Below, in pieces: positions 35,622-48,000 of a DNA stretch of 64,000 nt. The stretch is from NCBI GenBank assembly GCA_030549335.1, contig CM060189.1, positions 32,635,001 to 32,699,000 of the forward strand. The letters are read 5' to 3'. The notes beneath the pieces are model-generated. The model did no database searches. It was not told the origin of the DNA and saw nothing but the letters and a program-made list of their open reading frames with translations. The translations under genes and the position numbers were made by a program. This stretch comes from Pontederia crassipes (Eukaryota; Streptophyta; Magnoliopsida; Commelinales; Pontederiaceae). How positions within the stretch are numbered: the stretch's first letter is position 1; every line of letters starts with the position of its first letter.

Positions 35622-38163
35622 GAATCATATACAACCAATGGGAGGTTCTTAAGATAGTGATATTATGGGTCGTGGGATATGCATTTTGGTGGAAACAAGT
35701 GGTGTTACGGTGTGATTTTTGATTGTGTGCAGTCATGGAGGGAGGGGTGTGATCGATGTTGCTAGGAGATTAGTCTGCTAATTCGCTCCTGATATCCCCA
35801 ACTTCTAATTTTACTTTCATCTTTCTTATCCTTTATTTCTCTTCATTCCATCTTCGAATGCAGCTGCGTCATTTCGATTGTATTGATATGTGCATTTGAG
35901 ACATAGGCTGCCATGTATGGAAATATCGTTTGATTTGTGTATATATACATTATATACTGTAACTGGTCATGTCATAAGGAAAAAGAAGTGTTTAATAGCG
36001 TGGATTCTTCAACGTATATTTATGCATCTCATTGTGCTATTTACTGTCCTTGCCTTCTTTAACTCGATACTTGTGGGCATTCCCTCTCCGTTTTCTCTGT
36101 CCATTCTTCCTGTGCATTTGATGGCCTTGTCGTCGCATCCGTTATTTAGCATTGCACTTGCTTGCTTGCTTGCCATATCATGTATCGTACTATCTGCCAC
36201 TTTACATGAATTTATCTTATTCTAAAGGCACTTTAAATATCAGTGTTATTCGAAGACAGAACTGTAATGTTCTTATAGGGATTTTATATCAATCAATATT
36301 TGTCTTTTTAGCTGTATTATGTATGAGTTTGTCTTTTGTTTGTTTGTTTGGATGATCAATTCTCCATTTTGGTGCCCCAATTTAAATTTGTAACAGGAAG
36401 GTATATAAACTTTGCACGAAATTCGTGGGAGGTCTTGTTTACCTTTGATCGGAAGTTTTTTGGTTTCTTATTGACGCTGTTTTGATTGGTAATATATAAA
36501 ATAATAATACGAGTTTAAATTTAAAGTATAATTTTCACAATATATAATCCCATGGGTTCTCATTTTGATCCTTTCGATACTCAAATTTTCACGGAAGGTC
36601 CCTTTCATATAAAATTATAATTTATTTTTGTTTCAAATTTTAATTGACAAGTGAAAGTTACAATAATCAATAAAGTCATGTATGCATCCTAATCATTAAA
36701 AAATGTCTGAAAAATATTATAAAATAGTTCCTTTACAAAATTGTCTTCTCACGAAGGGAAGGGAGGGAGGGGAATGATAGCAAGAAGGGTTCATACGAAA
36801 AATCAGTCATGCATGGCATGATCACGTTGAAAAATGAATGATTTGGGATACATATTTTTTTGACAAAATTGAGCAATTTTATTAGTACTTGATATGCTCA
36901 AAATTGATCAATTTTATTAATACTTAATATGCTCATATATTTTCGATTGAAATAAAAAAAATTGTGGTCAAAGGAGTCTTCTAATGAAAAAAATTGTAAA
37001 GTTTAGGGATAGTTTAGTTATAAATATAAGTTGAGTGAGAAATTAAAATGAGAACGGATCAAAGTTGAGGGACCGGAAATTATTCTTTATTAAACTTGTA
37101 TTATTATTTTTTAAGGTTAATTTTTTAAATCTCTCTTCAACTGTAGCGATTTTGCGTCTGTCCCTAATATATGTACTTATTATATTATAATCTTCACTTT
37201 AGTCTATCTGCATAGTTTTGTCAGCTTTTCCATTTTTTTCGATTTTATCTATTTATTAAAAGACTTCTCCTCTTATTTAATCTTTAAATATTTAAAATAA
37301 GATATAATAGAAAATAACAAAAGTAACTTTTTCGTTTTCCTCGCAGACGTGCTTGGATGGGAGGGCGTTGGCTTCCTGCCAGAGGAGGGAAGGAGGATGG
37401 GGGGGGGGGGGGATAAGATGAGTCAAATGATTAGACTGAATAGCAATAAATTAATATAAAAAAACACGACAGATATAAGATTAGCATAGATAATAGCACC
37501 TCAATGCCCAATTAATTTTTTTCAAGTTTACAAGTCATATGATCCGAGGCTTGTTTCAATGGGCAATGGTTCAAATCAAATACAAGGCAAGTAGTTAAAT
37601 AAAATATTTTGAAAGTTCATGAAGGTAATGTTTGTCCTCCCTAGTAGGGAGGATTGTCCTCCCTTCATCTGCACTATTAATTTATCATTCGATGAATGCA
37701 GCAAAAAGACACGGTTCGTTCAAACATAATGACAAAAATCCGTCCAGGTTGGCGGCACCGACCGCTCCTCAGTGACTTCACCAGCTTCGATGTTTACCTA
37801 GTCGATAACGAGGAGTTGATGGAGGGCAACAATCCGGGAGACGGGGACCAAGGGAGGAAGAGGCGGAATCTGAAGCTCGTGCTGCGACTTCCCATTCCCC
37901 GATCGGAAAGAGGAGGGATGAGGTGTCAGGGAGGGCTCCGCTCTCGCATTTGCTGCTAGTTGTCAAGAAGTCATGGCATCGGAGGTCAGTGTCGTTTTCT
38001 CCGACTGAGGTGTCATTGTCGGCGACGGCTTCATCCTCTTCGTATGCAGATGTGGAAAGAGAATGAAGCCGCCAAAGAAGAGACAGTTTGATGGATCGGA
38101 AGACGTCGGAGATTTCGAATAAGAGGTGTAGAAAAGATTTTATTCTTTTCAATTTCTTGCTTC

Positions 38164-38440
38164 TTACTCTTCGATTGTGTTACTGTATTGTGGTTGGTCC
38201 CCTTTTCGTTTCCTTAAGATCTGGGCAGCCACTGTCGCATCGAGCGCCCCGCCAGTGGTGGACCGGACTGTGAAGGCCGTGGCATTGAGTGCCTCGAGGT
38301 GGAACGAGGGGAGTTTGAGTTGGAAATAGAGGTAGGCGAGGGCGCCGACAATTGCAAGGATGAAGATGACGAGGAGCGCCACAACAAAGAGGAAGCAACG
38401 ACAATAGTAGGACCAACGACTTGCAGGTGTTCGATTGAAC
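38164..38440 (-). pseudogene. LEA_2 / NDR1-HIN1-like (NHL) gene fragment
   Basis: On the minus strand the frame reads CRCFLFVVALLVIFILAIV and continues GALAYLYFQLKLPSFHLEAL. This is a cysteine-flanked membrane segment followed by the PSF-type opening of a LEA_2 domain, typical of plant NHL proteins. The frame ends shortly after TGGALDATVAAQ, and the expected NPN motif and beta-sandwich are missing, so the locus is a relic. A second GC-richer open stretch at 37778-38152 on the same strand may belong to the same relic but has no recognisable domain. Intact NHL proteins are membrane-anchored stress-response proteins. Confidence 0.5.
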
Positions 38441-38734
38441 CAAGCGGTTTTATCTTTTTACTTCATCTGTTGAATGATAAATGGACGGTACAAGATGAAG
38501 GGAGGACGATCCTCCGTGCTGAAGGAAGGAGGATAAACATTATATCCAAATAGCTAATACGTGACTCTAAGGGTTGCTGCTAAAGAAGTCGATAGTTCTT
38601 TTACTTTTTAGGAGAAGTAATAGGGGAAGAACTTAAAATTAACCCAAAACTTTATATTACCTTTTCCACTCAAGGTGGTGTTTAAAGTTTTCGGTCTATC
38701 TAAATTTTTCAAGATCCACCGTATTATATTTTTA

Positions 38735-39290
38735 GTCTTTGGCTTGCATGAATTTAAAATGCGTCTTGAAATATAAAGAAGGCCGATACTAATAAATTCA
38801 TCATCACCTTTTCAAGAGCCTAACAAACGCCCCCTCCCCCCCCCCCCCCTAGGGACTCAATTCTCATTGAGTGATTCGTGAGCTGAATTTTTATATGGTT
38901 CAAATGAGCACACAAGAAAAGTTTTAATACATTTTGTAACACCTTATTAGCCCATTAAAACATTGTTCACTTCGAATCTTCGGCTGGTATGAATTTAAAA
39001 CATGTGTTAAAATGTAAAGTAGAATGCTATTACTAAATCCATGATATTCGTGTGGGACTATTACTCTTGATCTTTTTCAACTTTGGAGTCTTATACTGAT
39101 AATTTTAATTCGCTTTGAGTTTTCGGCCCGTATGAATTTAAAACATGTGTTAAAAAAGGAGGATGCTATTAATAGATCCATGAACACCTTTATGTTTATT
39201 CGCGTGAGATTTTTACTTTTGATCTTTTTCAATCTTGGGGCCTTATATTGATAATTTTAATTACCATCTCATAGAGGTTTCTTTTGAAAT
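38735..39290 (+). repeat. three diverged tandem repeats
   Basis: The phrase 'cggctggtatgaatttaaaacatgtgttaaa' (shown in parts: 'tatgaatttaaaacatg') recurs at about 38.99 and 39.13 kb, with an older version at 38.74 kb. Each copy is followed by 'gctattaatagatccatga'-like sequence. The class is unknown. Confidence 0.5.
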
Positions 39291-39367
39291 TACCACTTAG
39301 ATGGAATCAGGGCGGAGGCCAAGGGGGCTAGGAATTTATTGAATACTAATTTCTTAAGTGTTGGAGC

Positions 39368-40177
39368 AGTGTTTTTAAAATCGAGTCAAATCGGTCAGTT
39401 CGTTCGGTTCAACCACAAATCAGCTGTTGGTCCAATTTAGTGTAAAAATTTATTTTAATGAAAAATCGGATTGAACCAAATCAACTTGGCCAAAATCGGG
39501 TTGAACCGGAAAATAGTTCAATCCATTTTTTTCAAATGGTAGAGAGAACTTAATGTATATAGAAAAAAAGAATATATGGAATGTATATTAGTAGGGAAAG
39601 TGAAAGAATAGGAAAGAGAGAAAAAAGATTGATTAGGTTTTATTGGATGAAGTAAAAAAGGATATTAATAATAAGGAAAGTAAATTTTAATTTGAAAAGA
39701 AAAAGGGGAAATGATTAAAAAAGACAATTTGAAACAAAGAAAATATAATGGTGTTAAATAACAAGTTGATAAAACTTAAATCGTTATGAATAATACATAT
39801 TAAAAATATAATAGTAGAAATATATTATAGACTTTATAATTACAAAAGAAAACAAGTAATATAGAAAGAAATTTTGAATTTGGAAAATAAAATGTGAGAA
39901 GATAGTAATAAGAAAAAAATCTAAACAAAAATATTCATGAATTTATTAAATAAGAAAATGATAAATATGAATAATTAATGTTTCAAAAACGTAAAAAATA
40001 ATTTATCAATAGTTGATTAATTTTAAAAGATTATTAATATGATTTTATTTCATTATTTTTTATCTTTAATACTTTATTAATAATATAACTTTTTAAGTAA
40101 TAAAAATAATATTATTTTAATAAAAATTTGATTCAATGACCCACAAGTTTAACTAACGGTCCAATTTTAAAAACATT
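39368..40177. mobile_element. fold-back MITE with 'tgtttttaaaat' termini
   Basis: The left end AGTGTTTTTAAAATCGAG and the reverse-complemented right end AATGTTTTTAAAATTGGACC form short inverted repeats. Just inside are motifs such as 'cggttcaacc' and 'aaccggaaaatagttcaatc' on the left and 'gacccacaag' on the right. The 810-bp interior is AT-rich and non-coding. Confidence 0.5.
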
Positions 40178-41097
40178 GATTGGGTGACAAAGGAACCACT
40201 ATAATGACGCATGTCCCCGTGCGATACTAAATATATTTAAGGGATTCCAAATTTAATTTTTAACCATAAAATGTATATATCAATACATATAACTAATAAA
40301 TTTTTAAAATTTTGAAGGGTGGTGGTGGGGGATCCAGGGGACTCCACCATACATATATGGGTCCCCTCCTGATTGGAACGCATTTCAAGGGAAATATTCA
40401 TTTAGTTATTTTTCAATTTAAATATTTTATTAATAAATACAATATTATTCTACTTTAGTTTCTTTATTATTAAAAATATTTTACAAATGACTCTTAATTT
40501 TGCTTATTTTCTTTTATCTATATCCACTTTTCTATTTTTTATTTATAATAATATGTGATCAAAATTTTAAATAATTGTTAAGAATATTTAGATAATTCAC
40601 GCTCTAATTATTTTAATTATTATTTATATTATCAGTGCTTATCAAACCGTACAATGTGATATTATCACAATCTAAATTGTGATAATATATTTAAATGATG
40701 ATTTAAATTATTTATTAAGTAAATTGATAATGTGTCAAACGTTCAAAAGTTAAATTATGAAGCTCTTCTAGATAAAGAAAAAAAACAATCTTAGTGGTAA
40801 TAAATGTTGGATGATTTTTTTATGGAATGATGATAAAATACTTGTTAATTAGTTTAAGATATCCATAAGGAGATGGATTGCTACATTTATGGAATTGAGA
40901 CATTTCAAATTCTCAATAGATAAAGAATTTACGATTTGCATTGATGAGATTTTGTATCATTTCAGTTGTGAGCAGCGATTACTGAGTATTGAACGATGAG
41001 TTCGAATTTACTATTGGTAAGCGTGCATGTTTAATTGCATAATAATCAATATTATTAATATAAACAAATAAAGTAAAATAAGTAAATAAATAATATT

Positions 41098-41364
41098 TAA
41101 TTGTTAGGGGGCTGGAGGCATCTTGGGCTTTGGGCCGGGCCGTTTCCGCCTCCATCTTTATCAAACGGGAGAACATGCAAAAGTATTCGAGCAGGACCAC
41201 ATTATGCTTTCCCCCACTACGCCCCCAAATTAATTGTTAGGGGGCTGGAGGCATCTTGGGCTTTGGGCCGGGCCGTTTCCGCCTCCATCTTTATCAAACG
41301 GGAGAACATGCAAAAGTATTCGAGCAGGACCACATTATGCTTTCCCCCACTACGCCCCCAAATT
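41098..41364 (+). repeat. perfect 133-bp tandem duplication upstream of LNK2-like gene
   Basis: Two copies of a 133-bp unit, from 'ttgttagggggctggaggca' to 'ctacgcccccaaa', lie head to tail with no difference that I can see. The unit is GC-rich in an AT-rich setting and contains 'gggccgggccg'. It ends about 700 bp before the start codon of the LNK2-like gene and could carry duplicated promoter elements. Confidence 0.85.
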
Positions 41365-41863
41365 GCTCCCTCCCTTATCCCCCTTTTCATCCTTATCCAG
41401 ATCTGTAGCGTCTATATAAATTCCCTCAACACAAATAAATACATAAAATAAAAAAGCACGGATAAAAAAGTAAAATTAAGCTTACTAATAACTGTGGTTT
41501 TCATAGTCACCTAAACAATAACAATTCAACGGATTTATTTCCCACACAAAAAAAGAACATCTTTACTGCTATTTTTTCATGAATAGAGAAAATAATTTAA
41601 GAAATAGATAGTTTCATAAAAAAAATATTGTTATATTTATTTACCCAATCTGACATAAATGATTTTTCGGTTATTAAAAAATTGAAGAAAAGAAATAACT
41701 AGAGACGGATAAGATCGTGAAAGGGACGTTGTAGTACACCCAAAACAAAACCTCCCCGGTGTGGTAAATATTACGATTCCGTCCACTCCCGGAGACCCAA
41801 TGGGAGCGCAGCATTTGATTGAACTCCGCCGCTCCTAGCCGCAAGCCAAGATGTGGACCCCAA

Positions 41864-41869
41864 CACGTG
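41864..41869. promoter_or_regulatory. G-box (CACGTG) in the LNK2-like promoter
   Basis: CACGTG in the context 'caacacgtggcg' lies 222 bp upstream of the start codon. G-boxes are targets of PIF/HY5-type factors. Arabidopsis LNK genes are light- and clock-controlled, so the site fits. A specific role here is inferred. Confidence 0.45.
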
Positions 41870-42090
41870 GCGACCTCCGCTGCCGCCACTTTCCGCTAAC
41901 CGGCGCGAGGCGGTTACCGCTCCCTCCCCTCCCCCGCCCTTTCTCTGCTCCGCTCTCCGTTCCGGAGAAGAAGAGGGAGGGGGAAGAAATGCGCACGGAG
42001 ACGTCGAAGTGGCCGCGGCGATGTTAGCACCGGAATCCGAGCGGAGGGAGGGATTTGGATTCGCGCCGGCGCCGGCGGGGATCCGCCAAC

Positions 42091-45000
42091 ATGTTTGATT
42101 GGAACGACCAGGATCAGGTTCTTCTTTCTTCCCGTCCTTTTCTTTTTCTTTTTGTCCAATGATTTGTTCTTCTTCTTGTTTGGACCGAAGTATGATTTAT
42201 TCTTCCGATTGCCGACGGAGTGCGAGATTTGAAGTTAGTGTGCAGCGAGAGTTGGGATCCTGAGATTTGATATGCGTTTGTCCATCCGAGTTGGATTTGA
42301 ACGATTGATACAATTGCTCATTCTGACCACTATATTTTTGGATGAGCTTAGATTGTTTTGTGGTAAACCGTTGCTGAATTTACTCGAACTTTATAGACGT
42401 TTACTCCTTTATACATATTTTTTATTCAAATGAGAGGATACAATTGCTCATTCTGACAACTATATTTTTTGGATGAGTTTAGATTGTGTTGTGGTAAACC
42501 GTTGCTGAATTTACTCGAACTTTTTAGACTTATCCAAATAAAATGATATTTGGTTCTACGAAAAACTATAAACATTATCAATAACTTTTGTATTAATATT
42601 AAGTTTAGTACATAAAAATATCAACTTCAAATTGAACTTTTCGAACTTCGTTCGTTTAAACATAATTTTTTATGTCGTTGTCCAAATAAGACGATTTTTT
42701 ATGCTCTAGAAAGATAAGAGAATTATTTATAACTTTTATATTCACTCTTAATGTACATATTATGGGAACATAAACAAATGTCGGTTGAAAGTTTAGTACA
42801 TAAACCAACTCATATTTAGACTTTTTCGGCAGTTTAAATATAATTCTAAATTTTTAAAAGTTTGTATCATCAAAATATAATTATATAGGATATAAAAACT
42901 TTGTTCCAACATGCGAGTACATTGTGACTTGAGGAATGTTGTCAATACTATTGTTGTTGCTTAGACTTAGAACATGTATCCACAATATGTGCATTATATA
43001 TTCTCATTTAACATTAAAACAAAGCAGACTGATTCAAGTTTCGCAATTATGAAGTATTGCTACTTTGAGTACTTTGTTTCTTCATCAAGAAACATATCTT
43101 AGCTATGGCATCCCTTCTTTTATGTCAATTTTCTTAGTTTGCTCATTCTTGATCTTTGTGACATATGTTGATTTTAAGTTCTTTGTTAACAACTTGTGAT
43201 CGATGTCTTCCACATTGGAATAATCGTTTAGCTGATCAAATAAGTTTTTTTGGCTCATCCAAAAGTTGTTTGTTTGTGACACTTCATCTAGCACCTTCCA
43301 GCCTACAAGTACTTAAAATTCTGTTCATTATGCCACCAATTTTCTATTTAATTTCATTTCTATTTCCCAGCCTGTAGATTTCTCCAGTTTTGTGTTGAAG
43401 ATATTTGTACCCATGTTTTTGTTTCTGTTTCTTGTGAAGGGGAAGGCTGAGTACTGAATTCCAATATTTTTTTTTATGAAATGGCTATTCCAAATACATT
43501 TAAATTCATAGTCATATAATACACTCCCACTCTAATATATGCTTGCGCATGATTGACAATGTTTGAAGTGAGGGGAATGGATAGGAGGAGAAAAATTCAG
43601 CTTGTTTTGATACCAATTTTAATGGAGAGGTATGAAGGGTAATGGAAAATATGCTCCTCCAAACGATTCCCCTTAATTTCCTTCTCTCCAGTTTAACTTA
43701 TTTTTTTAATTCAATTATGCCCTTGAAGTACTCAGAAGGGATATCGATGATGTCTTATTGAATCAATTGTATTTAATTGTCAACCATACATTCCAAACAA
43801 CAGAGAACTCAGAACATAAGTGTGATGCGTCTCTGCTAAAGTTCTCCATCAACATATGTCTGGTCTTGTAAATCCGTATATGAATTCATCAAGAATCATC
43901 TTGTCAACACACAAGCAGATACTGAATTTTGGGATCTGGCTAAGTCAAATCAATTGATTGTCAAGCCTTATCCTCATAAGTGATGATGATCCAAACACAC
44001 CATTGTTACATTATTGAGGCAACTCATGATTTTGTACTAGTTACAAGTTTAGTTTAGCAACCTGGAACTGGTTAAATTGATTATGCTCGCAAGTGGAAAT
44101 AAAGTTGTTCGGACACGTGAACTAGACCAATAAATCTGTTTCATACAGCAATGGCTCAAGTAGTACATTTGTCTATCCAAAACTTTATTTTAGATTACTT
44201 GAGTTTTTCTTGTCTTCCTTCCATTGTTTCTTTTTTTTTTTCTTTTAACCATGTGTAAGTGTTACATCTTTTTGCTATTTGTTTCGTTGTTTCTTTTTCT
44301 TGCCATTTTTGTATATTAGTTATGGACTATCTATGAATTAACATCGAAATTGATACATGAAATATGTGAAAAGAGACAATGAACATGGGGGATGATTATC
44401 TTTTTAGATGATTGAGCTTTCATGAACTTCAAACATTAAATGTGCAGTAGTATCCCCCCCATCCCCACCCAAAAAATTTTTTTTTGGCTTTCTGCTTTAT
44501 GTTTAAGTTCCTCACTCAGAATGTATGCGCTATTTGACAATGGTCAGCTACTTATTATGTTGTCTGTTATATACTTTCAGGAGGGGGAACCAATATGGAG
44601 TCAATTTACTGAGGCCGAAGATCATATTGTGCCATACCCCAAGGGAGCTGAAGATAATTTATTACTCGGTTTTAGAGATTACAGCAAGAAGCAGAAAAAT
44701 GAAGAAGAAAGCACTGACATTAGAACCTCTAAGGGCACTTCAGAACATAAAAATGACATCTCTGGAAGCATTCAAGACAATAAGTCTACTCTCAATGCAA
44801 CAGGACTTTCTGCTGCAAAACTTGATATGGGTTCATGGCCTGATTTGCCATCCTTAAATGTTGCACTTGGTGAAAGGTGTAGTGATGCTAATGATCAGGA
44901 TACCATGACCACAGATCTGATTGATGATTTCAGTAGATCACCAAATCTGAACAATATGAGAGGTAAGATCTGTTATTTTATCCAGAAATGTTTCTTTCAC

Positions 45001-48000
45001 CTGAAAGAACTTTGTCATTTAATCAATCTCCAATTTCTTACTGTTTTATAGTTCAGCTAGATACTGAACCTGAAGCCTCTGTTAATGATCACGAGGATAA
45101 AGAGAGTGATTGTTTTCTTGATTACGAGTGGGCTAATATTGGTGACTTCGACAGAATTTTCAGGTTATGCGCAGTGTATTATAAAAATACATCTACAAGT
45201 GCTCTTTTTTCTAAAAAATCTTGACTCTGCGTTTTAAAAATTTGATTTAAGGTAAATTGAATGATCATATTGATACTTTTTATTTTGCAGTAATAACGAG
45301 TCAATATTTGGGCATGAATGTATTGACACTGTAGGAGATTTCTTGTCTAATTCAGATGTGATTACTAATACTGCAACATCAATTCCAGTAAGTTACTCAA
45401 ATTGTTTTTTTGTTGGAGAGTAAGTCCATTTTTTAGCAAAGCAGGCAAATTAGAATTTTGTTTAGAGGGGCAAATAAGATATTATTATATTGTGCTGAGA
45501 ATGTTATTTAAGTTCATCAAACAGTTGTTAGAGCAATCAGTGAAATAAGTAGAAAGTCTTTTTGTCCTATGGTTGAGTACCATATTTATCGTTGTTGGGG
45601 CCATGGGTCATCATAACATCTGATGTTCATAATGTTTTTTGTTGATGTCATGTTGTATAAGAGTGATATTAATATTGTCTTATAGCACTAAATATAGTTT
45701 GTATATGAAATTTATGATGGATGCATGTAACCTCTAAAGTGCTACAGGTTTAAAATTAGCATTCATGAAGATGTGTGAAAATTTATTGAGAAGTATGTCT
45801 TAACTTTCTTTTTATTCTTTCTAACTATTAGATTAAACTAAATTGCTCTTTAGAGTGTATTTTGGAATCAAAGTGTTATTTTGAATATCCTTTAGGACAT
45901 GGCTTATGTCTAACCAATTTATTTTTTTGGAGTGGTCTGAGCTAAGCAATAATGCTTTTGTCTTCAAACGAAAGTGACAATTTATAGTGGATAGCTAGTT
46001 AATGTACTAATTAATATTTTGTTACTTTTGAAAAATAATTAAAACATTTATGACCAATTTTCTAGCAAAATAATTAGATATGGAAAAAAGTTTCCCAACA
46101 GATTGTATTATTATAGTACTTATGTAACCCATGGCAATTCTTTGATCGACAGGCTATGCCATCAAGCAGGGAGCAAACTTGTCTCCATGGTTCTTTCTTA
46201 TTTTATGAACCTTTTGCAAGTAAAAAACAGGTGGAGAAGAAGGTAAAATTCTTATTTATGTGTACGCATCTCAACTCTCAAGCATTTTCATTATTCGTAT
46301 TCAATACATATTGTGCTTCACAGGCTATAGAGAAGCCTATTGTTACTGGTGGGCAAAGTGGATGCATAACTCATGATTCCATGGGATACCAAGGAGACCA
46401 AACTGAGTCTTTTGAAAAGGTACTGAGATGTCCCAAACATCAACATGTACTCTGGGGTTTCCATTGCAAGCTTCTTTCTTTCTTTTAATCATGTTTGTAT
46501 TTCATTAAAATTTTCCTTGTTTTTGAAGCAATTCTGAAACAGGGGGATGACTTTATTCACCCTGAATCCTAATCTCATTCAATATTTACAAAATAGTGAT
46601 GTAAGTTCGAAAACTAGTTGATGGATTTAATACGCGTATTGGTTATAGGGAATTACTGGCATAATTGGTCATGCATTAATTGTATACAAGATAAGGGAGA
46701 AAACGTTTAGCGGGAACCTTTCTAGAAACACCATTGGATCTTCCAAAGCTTTTTACAACTACTTCTGGTTGGCTACTGATCTTGAGCGGCCCTCATTTTC
46801 ACTTCCAAAGAAAATATCTACAACTTTGATTTCCAGGTGACACCAGGTAGGTATGAACTAACCATAACGAAAAACAATACCATATAAATATGCGGTCTTA
46901 AGTATAAAAAATGACTTGAAGTATAGGTATGAGCTGGTCTCAAAGTAGGGCGTGGCAACTTTAGCTAGGAGCCTCTTTTCCTTCTGCCCAGCTCCACGGA
47001 AAACAACGTTAGACTTTCATATGACAAGCATATAGCTTGCATTCTTCCTGAGCCAGGATCATCATTATACTCGATCAAAATGGGTGTGGAGGTCGGCTAG
47101 AGGTTCACCCTGTTGTCACCTAGTTCTGCAAGTGTTAACTGGCTGGAACAGTTATCTTGCCCAACAATCTTAATCCATCTTATTTCATGCCATTTCAGTT
47201 TCCACTAGTAAAGTCCCTAGCATAGGGTAAACAAGAAATGGACTGGAAGTATCTTCATCAAAATTTCCATAAAGACATTAAATCAAATAAGAGACGGACC
47301 CAACTGATCCTACAACATCTGGTATGCATCCTTGGGTAGATATATATTCTTCTTAATTAAGTAGGAGGTCTACAACTTTGGGTTGACATTGGTTTTTGCC
47401 TTGAAAGAAAAAATAGCAGTGGAAAGATAGATATATGGTCTGCTTCCAGATCTTATGACATCAAAGAGTAATAATTCTGTGGATAATTACTATAGGTTGT
47501 AATTGTCCTTTTCCCTCACAGAAAGATATTATGTTAATGTAATATATTAATGTTCTGTACAATAATTCACAGGGAAACTGGAGATCTAAATTAACACGGA
47601 AGGGGCTCCAATGTGGAGAATATGGTGTTACTTCCCCTGCTGCACCTACTTTTTACCAATGATCATTGTTGACTAGAAAAGCCCATTGTACTTTATTCAA
47701 CCACTAACCACTAAACCTAAGAGAAGAATGATGAAAATTCAATCCTCCAACATCATTTACTCTTTTAGGTTCAGAAAATACGACAACTCCATCCCCCCCC
47801 CCCCCCCCCCCCCCCCCCACCACCACCACCACCACCACCACCACCACCACCACCACAACCACCACCTCCACCAACCAAAAATTAAAAGTTTATTCTTGCT
47901 TTCTTAAACTGTCTATGAGGTTATGTTTACATCAATGCATTTATTGCGTACAAGTGCTTGTAACATGTAACTTCAACACAATTGTTTTACCATACATTTT

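Larger units (their letters stand above)
35622..41890. other. intergenic region with repeats and a gene relic
   Basis: The first 600-700 bp are probably the acyltransferase 3' UTR and downstream flank. Beyond it lie a LEA_2 relic near 38.3 kb, diverged tandem repeats at 38.7-39.3 kb, a fold-back MITE at 39.37-40.18 kb and a 133-bp duplication at 41.1 kb. Short G or C homopolymers occur near 37.40 and 38.83 kb. No intact gene is seen. Confidence 0.55.

Noticed and set aside
41101-41451. 116-codon frame over the 133-bp duplication
   Set aside because: It encodes the same peptide twice only because the DNA is duplicated. There is no start context or homology.
42940-44580. Coding exon in the 3' part of LNK2-like intron 1 (open frames at 43.1-43.4 and 44.44 kb)
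   Set aside because: The frame from 44440 opens only because it runs into exon 2. The LNK N-terminus joins cleanly from 42117 to 44581.
47686-47907. His/Pro-rich 73-codon frame
   Set aside because: It is a translation of the C26-(CAC)n tract in an intron.
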